Of a stretch of DNA of 62,134 nucleotides, positions 26,855-35,921 are shown piece by piece. The DNA comes from an uncultured Verrucomicrobiota bacterium (lineage in GTDB: Bacteria > Verrucomicrobiota > Verrucomicrobiia > Limisphaerales > UBA1100): the NCBI GenBank assembly GCA_902551155.1, contig CACDBG010000004.1, forward strand, positions 1-62,134, written 5' to 3'. Below the pieces are notes generated by a model. That model saw only the letters and a list, made by a program, of their open reading frames with translations. It made no database searches and had not been told where the DNA came from. Within the stretch, counting starts at the first letter, position 1, and each line of letters begins with the position of its first letter. Made by a program: the position numbers and the translations under genes.

Positions 26855-28381
26855 TTATAGATATGAAGAAATCTTTTTTTCTATATATTGACTGAAATAT
26901 TCAATTTCTTCAGATGCGTTTTCTCGTCCAATCATTGACACTCTTTTAGATTTTGCCAAATGTACGCTGTACATATTCATAGGAATACTCAATTTCATGC
27001 AAGCGGCCACATATGCCATTAATGCTTTTCTATCGTATTTATAATTTCTTATTAAACTCCTTAATTTCTCATCTAATAGAGTTAAGTCACCTATTTTCAC
27101 TACCATACTCTCCGGCAGAATCCCATACATCACGTTGCCAAAGACCGCTACGGGTTTGCCCATAAGCATTGCTTCAAAACCTACAAATCCACTAATTGTA
27201 GCTACCGCTCGTGATTTTTTTATCCATTTTGTTGGATGTGTGTCACAATCGACAAAGTATAAATTTGGTATTTCAAGCAATTTTTTATAATATCCCGGCC
27301 TTCGATAGGCTATGCTTCTTGGGTGTTCTTTAATCAAAACTTTCCACCCAATTGGCACGCATTGACACAATCTTCTAATAAGTTCGATTTGATTTTGGTA
27401 TTTAACCCCATGAACTGACAGTGCTGTTTCCGGTTCGGAGTGTAACGGGAAAAAAATGAAATCTGTTTCTCCAATATCATCATAACCTATAATCCTCGTG
27501 TCCATACATTTTCTAGATATCCAGCTATTTAGCCCAGACAATATCTTAGTGTACAACAGTCCGGAGTATACCGGCGGAACATGATTATCGTTTTTTGTTA
27601 TTCTTCTTTGAAAAGATAAAATCCTCTTTATTACACCTCCACTAGATTTAAGTATTCCTGTAATTGAATTCGAAATCCGTGGTCTTTCATAAATTAAATT
27701 GCCCTCATATTTCACGGGTGCATTTTTAGCATCATCTATATAATTTGTTGCCTCTTCCCTGAATGAATAATCATTATTTTTAAGATTATTTTGAAATTCA
27801 TTATCTATTTCTTTTGTGTATGCTCCAAAACTTTCACTCAGTATAATATTGTTTTTAACCTTAGTGAATTTTAGCTGTAGATACTGTATCTGGTTTACCT
27901 TAGCTGCAAAATAAAGCAGGTAGTCGCCATAAGTCGACGGCGTTAATGTCATTATTACGTCAGGTTTTATTTTGCTAATAATTGATTCTATAGCAAATAA
28001 TGATGAGTATATTATATCACACAACTCCTCATGGGTATATTTGCACGCATACTCCTGCCTCAACTTTGTGTTTTTTCCATACATCAATCTCCGGTCGCAC
28101 ACTATTGCATCCCATAGGTTGCAGTTGCTGTACTTATTTTTAATTTTAATTAAATTACTAGTATTGATAGTTTCCCTCTGCTTCCCCGTGTAATTCCACT
28201 CGAACAATAGCTTGACTCTTGGATCGTCTTTTAATGGCAGCTTGTGATTATTATTTAGATAATATTCAGAGTCTGATACCAAGTAAGCACTTTCTTTGAG
28301 GACACCTTTGTTTTTCAAGATTTTATCTACCTCTTGAAAAATATTTAAAAATCCACTTTGCGCTCCAAAAAAAATATTCAT
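26855..28381 (-). CDS. Capsule-polysaccharide-synthesis-type transferase (KpsC/KpsS or CDP-glycerol-like)
   Basis: A 508-residue protein whose C-terminal half has the capsule synthesis signature: KVLIKEHPRSIAYRRPGYY near residue 345, then THPTKWIKKSRAVATISGFV and GFEAMLMGKPVAVFGNVMYG near 385-410. This is the donor site shared by Capsule_synth (KpsC/S) and teichoic-acid-type glycosyl/glycerophosphate transferases. The N-terminal half is not recognised. Enzymes of this kind use CMP- or CDP-activated donors, which fits the NeuA gene upstream (28804). AT-rich, cytoplasmic. Confidence 0.75.
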   Translation of the reverse strand: MNIFFGAQSGFLNIFQEVDKILKNKGVLKESAYLVSDSEYYLNNNHKLPLKDDPRVKLLFEWNYTGKQRETINTSNLIKIKNKYSNCNLWDAIVCDRRLMYGKNTKLRQEYACKYTHEELCDIIYSSLFAIESIISKIKPDVIMTLTPSTYGDYLLYFAAKVNQIQYLQLKFTKVKNNIILSESFGAYTKEIDNEFQNNLKNNDYSFREEATNYIDDAKNAPVKYEGNLIYERPRISNSITGILKSSGGVIKRILSFQRRITKNDNHVPPVYSGLLYTKILSGLNSWISRKCMDTRIIGYDDIGETDFIFFPLHSEPETALSVHGVKYQNQIELIRRLCQCVPIGWKVLIKEHPRSIAYRRPGYYKKLLEIPNLYFVDCDTHPTKWIKKSRAVATISGFVGFEAMLMGKPVAVFGNVMYGILPESMVVKIGDLTLLDEKLRSLIRNYKYDRKALMAYVAACMKLSIPMNMYSVHLAKSKRVSMIGRENASEEIEYFSQYIEKKISSYL

Positions 28382-28803
28382 TCAAATAAACTCCAAACTA
28401 ATAATTTATGAAAGACAGCTGTTATGACTATGCACTTGGGGAATGACAATTTTTCTTTTAGGCTTAGTTCCCAATCAGGAAGGCTGGCCCTCCCCCTTCT
28501 TTGCACATCCAGAGCTTTTGCACATCGTTATCCAAACTGCGATTAACAAGTAGTCCTTCAAAATGATTTACTAAAATCTTTTCAACTTCTGGTGGAAGAA
28601 GTGATAATAGAAAGTCGATGCTGAGACCAATCACGGGAGAGAGAGGCTCCGAATGACCCAGTATTTCTAACCTTGTCACACCAATCTTAAGCACATCTAG
28701 AAATCCTTGGGTAGAAAAAAAGGCTCCAAAAATTCCCTACAGGATTTTTTGTATACTATTGGTTTCTTACTGAGGATACACACTTCCAGAATTAATGTAT
28801 TTA
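28382..28803 (-). other. Gap of 422 bases with an uncharacterised ORF or gene remnant
   Basis: Between the capsule-type gene and neuA. On the minus strand the frame is open from about 28736 to 28464; the track reports a 76-residue ORF from a GTG at 28694. The protein-like reading includes TRLEILGHSEPLSPVIGLSI and LLPPEVEKILVNHFEGLLVN and ends GGGPAFLIGN. It overlaps no other gene. I recognise no family; it could be the tail of a lost gene, with composition somewhat less AT-rich than its neighbours. Confidence 0.4.
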
Positions 28804-29499
28804 TTAAATTTCATTACTCTTTAAAATAGCCTCAGCGTAAATAAAATCCAACATACTATCAATATTAACAGTGAACTCATTTTCTACTTTAACAAAAGCT
28901 GAGTTTTCATCAAATATCTTGTTAGTCTCCAACAAGAATCCTGTTTTAAACGCGTATATGTTACCGACATGCAAATATATATCATCAAGGTCAAATCTGG
29001 ATGTGACTTTTTTACTATTAACAAAAAACTTTTCAAAATTTCCGATCTCATTTTCTTTATACATATGATGAGGATGGGCGTGGTCTATCTTCGTAATTGA
29101 TATTACACTCTCACTCTTCTTTTCAATAATCTCTTCTATGGCGTTATCAAAGTGTTTTACCTGCGTAAAAGGTGAAGAAGGTTGTAAAAGCACACATATA
29201 TCATACTTTCTACCACTAGCCATTAGTTTATTTAAGCAATATATTAATACATCAACAGTTGTAGCATTGTCTGTGGATAGGTGATCGGGCCTCCTAAAGG
29301 GCACCTCGTATCCAATTTCCTTTCCAATATTAATAATTTCGACATCATCCGAAGATAGGATCAATGTATTATCGTATTTCGATGATTTTGCTACTTCATA
29401 AGGATATTGAATTAACGGCTTCGCACCCAATAATTTGATGTTCTTTCTTTTTACACCCTTAGAACCACCTCTGGCGGGCACTATTGTTAAAATCCTCAC
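28804..29499 (-). CDS. neuA: CMP-sialic/nonulosonic acid synthetase (acylneuraminate cytidylyltransferase)
   Basis: Activates a nonulosonic acid with CTP to give the CMP-sugar donor. The 231-residue length is usual. The mononucleotide-binding motif VPARGGSKGVKRKN is at the N-terminus, LILSSDDVEI near residue 48 and LLQPSSPFTQ near 105 are family blocks, and DDIYLHVGNIYAF lies near 170. The exact acid (sialic, legionaminic or pseudaminic) cannot be told. The start overlaps the preceding gene by four bases. NeuB and NeuC homologues lie 3-5 kb upstream, separated by a methyltransferase, an unknown gene and a dehydrogenase. Confidence 0.9.
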   Translation of the reverse strand: MRILTIVPARGGSKGVKRKNIKLLGAKPLIQYPYEVAKSSKYDNTLILSSDDVEIINIGKEIGYEVPFRRPDHLSTDNATTVDVLIYCLNKLMASGRKYDICVLLQPSSPFTQVKHFDNAIEEIIEKKSESVISITKIDHAHPHHMYKENEIGNFEKFFVNSKKVTSRFDLDDIYLHVGNIYAFKTGFLLETNKIFDENSAFVKVENEFTVNIDSMLDFIYAEAILKSNEI

Positions 29500-30617
29500 A
29501 AATGCCTCTCTAACTGTAATAGCATAGAAATGTTTTCAGTGTAATGATTCATTAATGGTGAATTCATTCTTAGTTTCATAGTTAGTAAATTATATCTTTC
29601 AATCAATTCATATAATACTTTGTTGTTAATTTCTCTAAGAAAGCGAACCCTATTGCAAATATTGGCGACTATACCTTGATAACCTTTGATATTAACTGTA
29701 GCTGTATTTTCAGTTAATCCCTTTTCATTTAAATAAGCTGTTTCTGATTGATCCATCATTTCTGAAAAGGATGTAAAGTTTTTCATCACAATGTTTTCAA
29801 TTTCATTCCAGCTACTAGAACTATTAACCTGCATACCAATTAAGTCCAATTTGTTAAATATGTTAGATGGATCTGTTATATTGTTCACACCATTTTGGTA
29901 ATTATCGCAGTCACTTAGTTGTTCTTTTTCTTCTTCATTCATTAAAGCTTGATATATTTCATTCACATAGACAGCTGAAATATGTAACTTATCATTCTTA
30001 AAGCAGTTGTCACTGGAATCATATGTATACCAGGGAAAAAGAGCGTCAAAATAATAGCCAGAATTTATGAGCTTATTAACTACATCCACTTTTTCGATTA
30101 CATAAAAACCATTGTTTAAAAACATGAAGTCAGCCTTATTTATGTTTTGGAACTGGTGAGTATAATTTCCATAATAACGTTCGACTCCGGCTGGCAATTC
30201 ACTCTCAAATATAATTATAATTTTAGAATCTGGAAATTTTGATTTAACTAACCTAGTATATTCCTGAAAATAGTTCGCATAATTAGTCCAAGTATATTTT
30301 GTTTCTTCAATCTTAATTTTTTTGTCTTTGACTTGGTCTAGCTCTAAATACCTGCCATTAATTTTCACATATTTATCTCTAACAAAAAATTGCGGCATTG
30401 TTATGACAATTTTATCATATTTCTCTTTTTCAGAAAATCCCAAATAATAATTAGTTGGAGCACTTGTCGTAATGGAGTTTTTTAGCTCTTCTGAATATGA
30501 AGAGGGGTTATTGAGAAAAGAATAATTTGTACACCATTTATATCTACAATGCTCATTAACTTGGTTATGGATATAGTATAAGTATCTAGCTAAACAGTTG
30601 CCTAAAAATAATGTCAT
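29496..30617 (-). CDS. Uncharacterised protein of the glycan locus, possibly SGNH/WcbI-like
   Basis: A 373-residue, very AT-rich protein with no family I can assign firmly. The start, LFLGNCLARYLYYI, resembles the GNCxAR opening of WcbI/DUF6270-type SGNH proteins in capsule loci. A histidine in DKLHISAVYVNEIYQ could be the late catalytic residue, but a clear triad is not proven. The C-terminal 100 residues look helical. It overlaps both neighbours by four bases (methyltransferase before, neuA after), so it is probably translated with them. Polymer acylation or deacylation is only a guess. Confidence 0.5.
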   Translation of the reverse strand: MTLFLGNCLARYLYYIHNQVNEHCRYKWCTNYSFLNNPSSYSEELKNSITTSAPTNYYLGFSEKEKYDKIVITMPQFFVRDKYVKINGRYLELDQVKDKKIKIEETKYTWTNYANYFQEYTRLVKSKFPDSKIIIIFESELPAGVERYYGNYTHQFQNINKADFMFLNNGFYVIEKVDVVNKLINSGYYFDALFPWYTYDSSDNCFKNDKLHISAVYVNEIYQALMNEEEKEQLSDCDNYQNGVNNITDPSNIFNKLDLIGMQVNSSSSWNEIENIVMKNFTSFSEMMDQSETAYLNEKGLTENTATVNIKGYQGIVANICNRVRFLREINNKVLYELIERYNLLTMKLRMNSPLMNHYTENISMLLQLERHL

Positions 30618-31516
30618 TTTCTGTACCTAATTAAATTCAGAAGATCATTTATTTCATTCGTCAAATCATAATTAGGTGTGGAAGGTTTTTGTTTAGAGCA
30701 AAGAAAGCCAACTAAGTGCCCGTCATATATAACTGATGTAGCAAGGATGGAAAATCCTACATCTTGTAATATGTTGAATGTGGATTGATAGGAGAAGTTA
30801 TGAGGATGATCAAGTTTAATGCTCTTTTCTATGCCGCGATTGATTAACATGTACTTAAAATCAACAATATCGATAAAGAAAATACCATCATTAGTTAATG
30901 CATGATAAATAATAGTTAACGATTTTCTTATATCAAATAAATGATCAATTGTTTGGCATAATATAATTAAATTATATTTCTCATCTATACCCTCCAGGTT
31001 TTCAATAAAACCATTTTTTATATTTAATCCATTTTCTTTAGCTATAGCTAGCTCATCCATTGATGGATCTATGACTGTTGCATCAACGTCTATGCCATCA
31101 TAGTTATTGGTAAATTCATCTTTTAAAGCTTTTGATACAATCCCTGTGGATCCACCAACATCGAGTAAATTGATCTTATCAAATTTGTTAACTATATGTG
31201 GCTTTATGAATTCATATACACTGTTTGCGTATACTTCTTGTTCATTCTGAATTGTTATTTTATCAATTTTCCTTTTGTTAAAACAGCTAACTAATTGTCT
31301 GTAAGACTTATTGTAGAATTCCATATAACTTTCTTCACTCATGCGAGGAGAAATAAACACAACGCCACAAGACATACACAAATTACTTCTAACATCATAT
31401 CCGTATCGATCTTTGTCATATATAGAAAAGTAGTTATTTGACCCACAGCAAGTGCATTCTTTGACACAAACCATGTTTTTATTTTTATAATCAAATAAAT
31501 GGGTGCAGCTATTCAT
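30614..31516 (-). CDS. Zinc-ribbon class I SAM methyltransferase
   Basis: A 300-residue protein. An N-terminal CxxC pair (CTCCG) and a second (CMSCG) about 20 residues later form a zinc-ribbon, as in many sugar C-methyltransferases. The SAM-binding motif LLDVGGSTGIVSKAL follows near residue 118, with LIILCQTIDHLFDI for motif IV near 185. Likely a methyl-group addition to a nucleotide sugar or glycan; the substrate is unknown. It is the first gene of the AT-rich block on the promoter side; 148 bases separate it from the dehydrogenase upstream, where base composition changes. Confidence 0.78.
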   Translation of the reverse strand: MNSCTHLFDYKNKNMVCVKECTCCGSNNYFSIYDKDRYGYDVRSNLCMSCGVVFISPRMSEESYMEFYNKSYRQLVSCFNKRKIDKITIQNEQEVYANSVYEFIKPHIVNKFDKINLLDVGGSTGIVSKALKDEFTNNYDGIDVDATVIDPSMDELAIAKENGLNIKNGFIENLEGIDEKYNLIILCQTIDHLFDIRKSLTIIYHALTNDGIFFIDIVDFKYMLINRGIEKSIKLDHPHNFSYQSTFNILQDVGFSILATSVIYDGHLVGFLCSKQKPSTPNYDLTNEINDLLNLIRYRK

Positions 31517-31663
31517 ATTATTTTTTTAAAATAATTTTCTAAAACTCAATCAACATTTGTTAAAACCATCTGCAATTCCGTTGCTTGAACGCATATTTTT
31601 CCCTGAGACTCCCCTTTGGAACCTCTCTGGCAGACGACAGGCCTAAGACAAGTTTCTGTAGCC

Positions 31664-32614
31664 TCATGCCATATATCCCAACTCCCCGACGGCTAACTCC
31701 GCCATCCGCTCCTCGGTAATATGCATCGCGTCACTGGTGCAGCCTCCGATATGAGGAGTGATAATCACATTCAACCCATCTCGTGCAGCACTCACTAAAG
31801 GGGATTCCATTGGCGAAACCTTCGAATGTTCATCGTGGAGAACATCGACGGCCACACCTCCCAGTCGATTTGCGCGAATCGCCTCCCCTGCCGCATGTTC
31901 GTCAAGCAAGGCCCCGCGAGCGGTGTTGACTACAAGGGCATGCGAAGGGAGTCTTGTTATTTCTGAAGGCCCTATTAGGCGATGGTTTTCGGACGTTAGC
32001 TTCGCATGAATAGTAAGGATGTCAACATCGGCCATCAGGGAATCAAGGTTCCTCCGTTCTACCAGAAGTTCTTCAAAACGAGCTTCCGGCTGGAAAGGGT
32101 CGTAGGCGAGCATGCGCATCCCAAGTGCCTTGCCATAAAGAGCGAGGTGCCCGCCTATTCGTCCCAACCCGATAATACCTAACGTTAAGCTGGAAAGTTG
32201 GCGACTCCGATAAGCGTCACGGTCCCATAGCCTTTCATGCACCACCTCGCGGTTAGCTTGGGGAATCTTTCGAAGTAGGCTGATGATCAGGCCCAAGGTT
32301 AATTCAGAGGTGGAAGTGACTTCATCAATCGCCTCCTTGCATTGGGCCAAAGACAAAACTCGAATACGACGTTCTCTGCAAACGTTCATATCGATATGAG
32401 TGAGTCCCGTGGTAGGGGAAACTATGGCCTTTAAGGCAGGGTATCTCGAGAGATATTCTTCGTCCATTCGGTGGGCTAAGCGAACCACCAACACCTTAAC
32501 CTCTTCGAAGCGATTTACCGGAATTTGACCTAGGAAAACCTCTCCGAATGCCTTGCGATACAGATTGATAGCTCGCTCACTGTAGTGAGCTGACTCAGTG
32601 ATAAGCAGCGCCAT
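31664..32614 (-). CDS. D-isomer 2-hydroxyacid dehydrogenase (phosphoglycerate-dehydrogenase-like)
   Basis: NAD-dependent dehydrogenase of about 316 residues. The cofactor motif GIIGLGRIGGHLALYGKALG lies near residue 147, the catalytic Arg is in VNTARGALLDE near 230, and the late His in ITPHIGGCTSD near 285. The track uses a TTG at 32623 overlapping the NeuC stop; the ATG at 32614, after GAGAA, is more likely. It lies right after neuC, and dehydrogenases of this class occur in nonulosonic-acid clusters, but its substrate is not established. Confidence 0.82.
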   Translation of the reverse strand: MALLITESAHYSERAINLYRKAFGEVFLGQIPVNRFEEVKVLVVRLAHRMDEEYLSRYPALKAIVSPTTGLTHIDMNVCRERRIRVLSLAQCKEAIDEVTSTSELTLGLIISLLRKIPQANREVVHERLWDRDAYRSRQLSSLTLGIIGLGRIGGHLALYGKALGMRMLAYDPFQPEARFEELLVERRNLDSLMADVDILTIHAKLTSENHRLIGPSEITRLPSHALVVNTARGALLDEHAAGEAIRANRLGGVAVDVLHDEHSKVSPMESPLVSAARDGLNVIITPHIGGCTSDAMHITEERMAELAVGELGYMA

Positions 32615-32619
32615 AATTC

Positions 32620-33783
32620 TCAACGAAGGGGATAGTGGAGCTTTTTTTGAGAATAAGGAACGAATCTCTTTAGTTTCTCGATAATGCGAGCACTTGCGTT
32701 GCCGTCACCATAAATGGTGCCGGGTTCATATCGGCCATTGTCCAGCTGTAGCTGAACAGCCGACTTGATTTGATCGGCGACAGGTGCGACGACAGTCAAA
32801 TTATCACCGTGTTCTCTACCATCCTGTCGGTCCCCAATTAATACTACTGGTGTTCCAGAAAAAGTAGAGTCACGTACAAAACTCGAGGAGTTACCGACAG
32901 CGCAAATCGCCTTCTTTAAACACTTTTGAAAATACTTGGGGCTGAGATTTTTTATTAAATGTAACCATTCCGAGGAATTTTTTTCGCGGTAGACTCGAAT
33001 TGCCTTTGATATGTTGTCGCTCCCCGCATCAATATTTGGCCAAAGCCAAACCGTAGGCAAAGCCAATTCATGGAGCGCAGCGATCAACTGCTCTGCTTCC
33101 TCTCTTTCGTTTCCGAATTTCGTTGTAACTGGATGATAAATGACGAGCAAAAAGGGTCTTTCTAAATCAATACTTGCGCCAACCCCTCCCCATGTGAAGA
33201 TATCAACGGGTAAATCGGTATCTAATTCCCGAATATAATCCCCAGCAGGACAGCCCACGTTATGCACGTAGGCAGGATCCTCTCCCATTCTCACTAAATA
33301 ATCTGCTGCTCGTTCTGTTGCCGGAAAATGAAGATGAGAGAACTTTGTAATAGCATGACGAGCACTCTCGTCAATAGACCCAGAAATCTCACCCCCTTGG
33401 ATATGGGCTATAGGAATGTTCATATAGGCTCCTGCGATTGCGGCGGATAAGGTTTCATTTCTATCCCCAATGAGCAAAATCATGTCCGGCTGCAATTGCT
33501 GGTAAACGTTAGTAAATTCAATGATTCCCAAACCAATGCTCTTAGCCATCGTGACAGGAACTGAGCCCTCCACTTCCATGAAAACTCGGCGATCTATCGA
33601 AAAGCCATCTTCTTCGACCACTTTTGCGGCATTTCCGAAACGTCCCAACAGCATCGTTCCCCCGCAGACTGTCTGCAGTGTAAATTCATTATCCTCAACA
33701 ATAGCCCGCATAACAGGAAACATGCGGCCGTAATTAGCCCGATCAACCAACACCACACAAATCTTACGAATCTTTTGGCTCAT
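32620..33783 (-). CDS. neuC: UDP-N-acetylglucosamine 2-epimerase (hydrolysing), NeuC/LegG-like
   Basis: Hydrolysing epimerase that releases an N-acetyl-mannosamine-type sugar from a UDP-sugar, the first step to nonulosonic acids. Features: VLVDRANYGRMFPVMRAI at the N-terminus, LLIGDRNETLSAAIAGAYMN and IPIAHIQGGEISGSIDESAR (the acid-rich active site) around residue 100-130, and VGNSSSFVRDSTFSGTPVVL near 310. The track start at 33819 lies well inside neuB; the ATG at 33783 (MSQKIRKICVV), overlapping neuB by 20 bases, is preferred. Confidence 0.9.
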   Translation of the reverse strand: MSQKIRKICVVLVDRANYGRMFPVMRAIVEDNEFTLQTVCGGTMLLGRFGNAAKVVEEDGFSIDRRVFMEVEGSVPVTMAKSIGLGIIEFTNVYQQLQPDMILLIGDRNETLSAAIAGAYMNIPIAHIQGGEISGSIDESARHAITKFSHLHFPATERAADYLVRMGEDPAYVHNVGCPAGDYIRELDTDLPVDIFTWGGVGASIDLERPFLLVIYHPVTTKFGNEREEAEQLIAALHELALPTVWLWPNIDAGSDNISKAIRVYREKNSSEWLHLIKNLSPKYFQKCLKKAICAVGNSSSFVRDSTFSGTPVVLIGDRQDGREHGDNLTVVAPVADQIKSAVQLQLDNGRYEPGTIYGDGNASARIIEKLKRFVPYSQKKLHYPLR

Positions 33784-34813
33784 AAAGATCTTCTTCTTGT
33801 AGTTGCTCGTTCTGATCATACTTCCGCATTACTGCTTTACCAAGTATTCGGTCGATATCTTTACCCAAAATTCCTGTCCCTGGCTTTTTAAAAGTAAGGT
33901 CGTCTAAGGCCAGAACATGCCCTTTATCCAATTTATTTTTTGCATGAATACTCCGGCCGAAAAGCACTTTGAGTTCCTTCATTCCATTACTTAGTTTATC
34001 TTTATCAGTTGGAGCAGCTAACATTCTTTCAGTATAACGAACTCCTTCTACAAGTTGTGAGACCTCGTCGATCGTTAAGGAAGCAGAAACATCTGGCCCA
34101 AAGCAATCCCTAGACAACACCACATGTGTCTCCAGTAGAGACACACCCATCGAGGCCGCCGCCAATCCAGGATATATGGTTCCTGAATGATCTGAAAGGC
34201 CCACTGGGCACATATACCTCTCGCGTATTTCATTTAGCACATTCAAACCTATTTCCTCAGGCGAACAAGGGTATGCCGTTGTACACTGAAATACCGCCGC
34301 CTGACTGCCTCTTTTGCTAACTTCAGTGACAGCCATATCCACTTCGGACCACGAAGACATCCCCGTTGAAATAAGAACTGGTTTCCCCGTTTGTGCCACC
34401 TTTCGTATAAGGGGAAGATTTTCAACATCCCCGGAGCCAATTTTCCAAGCCGGAATGTCCAATGACTCCAGCAGCTCCACTGCCTCCAGCGAGAAAGGAG
34501 TCGATAGAAAGATCAGGCCTTTGTCATTCGCATGCGCTGCCAAGCCTTGCCATTGCTCATGAGTAAACTCCATTCTCTTCCAATAATCGTATCGGGTATC
34601 ATCCTGCGGAAAACATTTTACCCGGAATCGTTCGTCGGTAGAGGATTCCGCCCTGGCTATGTGAGTTTGGAACTTTACCGCCTGCACCCCTGTCTTGGAT
34701 ATAGCATCTACATAGGCGTGTGCCATACCCAAACTGCCGTCATGAGCCTGCCCCACTTCAGCAATCATAAAACACTTATTGCCTGATCCTATTTTCTCTT
34801 CGCCTATAAACAT
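33764..34813 (-). CDS. neuB: N-acetylneuraminate/nonulosonic acid synthase (NeuB family)
   Basis: Condenses an N-acetyl-hexosamine with phosphoenolpyruvate to make a nine-carbon acid. The TIM-barrel part contains FMIAEVGQAHDGSLGMAHAY at the N-terminus, VKFQTH near residue 46, FLSTPFSLEAVELL near 100, KIGSGDVENLPLIRKVA near 120 and PVGLSDHSG near 195. The C-terminal SAF (antifreeze-like) domain has RSIHAKNKLDKGHVLALDDL, near 280. The 349-residue length is standard. Upstream of neuC, overlapping it. With neuC and neuA it gives the core of a CMP-nonulosonate pathway. Confidence 0.91.
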   Translation of the reverse strand: MFIGEEKIGSGNKCFMIAEVGQAHDGSLGMAHAYVDAISKTGVQAVKFQTHIARAESSTDERFRVKCFPQDDTRYDYWKRMEFTHEQWQGLAAHANDKGLIFLSTPFSLEAVELLESLDIPAWKIGSGDVENLPLIRKVAQTGKPVLISTGMSSWSEVDMAVTEVSKRGSQAAVFQCTTAYPCSPEEIGLNVLNEIRERYMCPVGLSDHSGTIYPGLAAASMGVSLLETHVVLSRDCFGPDVSASLTIDEVSQLVEGVRYTERMLAAPTDKDKLSNGMKELKVLFGRSIHAKNKLDKGHVLALDDLTFKKPGTGILGKDIDRILGKAVMRKYDQNEQLQEEDLYEPKDS

Positions 34814-34897
34814 TTGCCGTGTCGCTTCATCCTAAGCGCTAAAGAGCCTAATTCTTTAAAATTATCTGACTTTTTAGAACATCACTTTCATTTGATG

Positions 34898-35908
34898 TTA
34901 CTTCTTCATCGCTCGAGAGACCCATTCATCATTTTTAAGGTACCATTCAACTGTCTCCCTTATTCCGTGCTCAAATGTGTATTCCGGCACCCAGCCTAAC
35001 TCACGTTTAATTTTTGTAGCATCTATCGCATAGCGACGGTCATGGCCAGGCCGATCAGGAACAAACTTTATTAGTTGAGATGAGTCTCCTCCCAAATGTG
35101 GTGCCAAATCATCAATAATATTACATATTAATTTAACGATTCGAAGATTAGCCCATTCCGAGTTCCCTCCAATATTATATGTTTCTCCATTTTTCCCACT
35201 ATTTAGCACCTCCCAAAGCGCTTGTACATGATCCAGTACATATAGCCAGTCCCTCACGTTCATCCCATCCCCGTATATCGGAATCGGCTGTCGATTAACG
35301 ATGTTATGTATTACTACTGGAATGAGTTTTTCCGGGTACTGATAGGGGCCGTAATTATTAGAGCAATTGGTGATGACCGCCGGAAAATTATAAGTATGAT
35401 AATAAGATTTTACTAGCATATCACTAGAAGCCTTGCTCGCTGAATAAGGAGAGCTTGGAGCATAAGGAGTGTCCTCTGTAAACAGCCCTTCTGCCCCCAG
35501 GCTGCCATAAACTTCATCCGTAGAAACATGCAAGAAGCGTTTTCCTGGGAATGAATCCCCCCAAAACTTTCGGCACGATTCAATGAGGTTAAATGTTCCT
35601 ACTATGTTTGTTTCAATAAACTCAGCAGGGCCAACAATAGATCTGTCTACGTGGCTCTCGGCTGCCAAATGCATTACATGTGTAATGTCGTACTTTTCAA
35701 CCACTCTTGTAACCGATTGTTTATCTCGAAGATCCACTTCAGCAAAATTGTAGTTCGGAGAATCATTAAAATCAGCTATGCTCTCCTGATTTCCCGCATA
35801 AGTTAAACAGTCCAGATTAACAACGCAGCTAATTTCTGGGTAGTCTATTACGTGTCGAATCAAATTTGACCCAATAAACCCAGCTCCTCCAGTGACCAAC
35901 AACTTCAT
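34898..35908 (-). CDS. rmlB: dTDP-glucose 4,6-dehydratase
   Basis: Second step of dTDP-rhamnose (and other 6-deoxyhexose) synthesis. An SDR enzyme with LLVTGGAGFIGSNLIRHVID, HLAAESHVDRS, the STDEVYGSLG active site and YSASKASSDMLV (YxxxK), then NCSNNYGPYQYPEKLIP. The track start (35947) is inside the upstream gene; the ATG at 35908 (MKLLVTGG) gives the usual length of about 336. It follows the RmlD-like gene by 13 bases. Confidence 0.93.
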   Translation of the reverse strand: MKLLVTGGAGFIGSNLIRHVIDYPEISCVVNLDCLTYAGNQESIADFNDSPNYNFAEVDLRDKQSVTRVVEKYDITHVMHLAAESHVDRSIVGPAEFIETNIVGTFNLIESCRKFWGDSFPGKRFLHVSTDEVYGSLGAEGLFTEDTPYAPSSPYSASKASSDMLVKSYYHTYNFPAVITNCSNNYGPYQYPEKLIPVVIHNIVNRQPIPIYGDGMNVRDWLYVLDHVQALWEVLNSGKNGETYNIGGNSEWANLRIVKLICNIIDDLAPHLGGDSSQLIKFVPDRPGHDRRYAIDATKIKRELGWVPEYTFEHGIRETVEWYLKNDEWVSRAMKK

Positions 35909-35921
35909 AATATCAGTTCGA

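Noticed and set aside
20206-31663. Insertion sequence or transposon as carrier of the AT-rich block
   Set aside because: No transposase-like ORF, inverted repeats or target duplications were seen at the edges.
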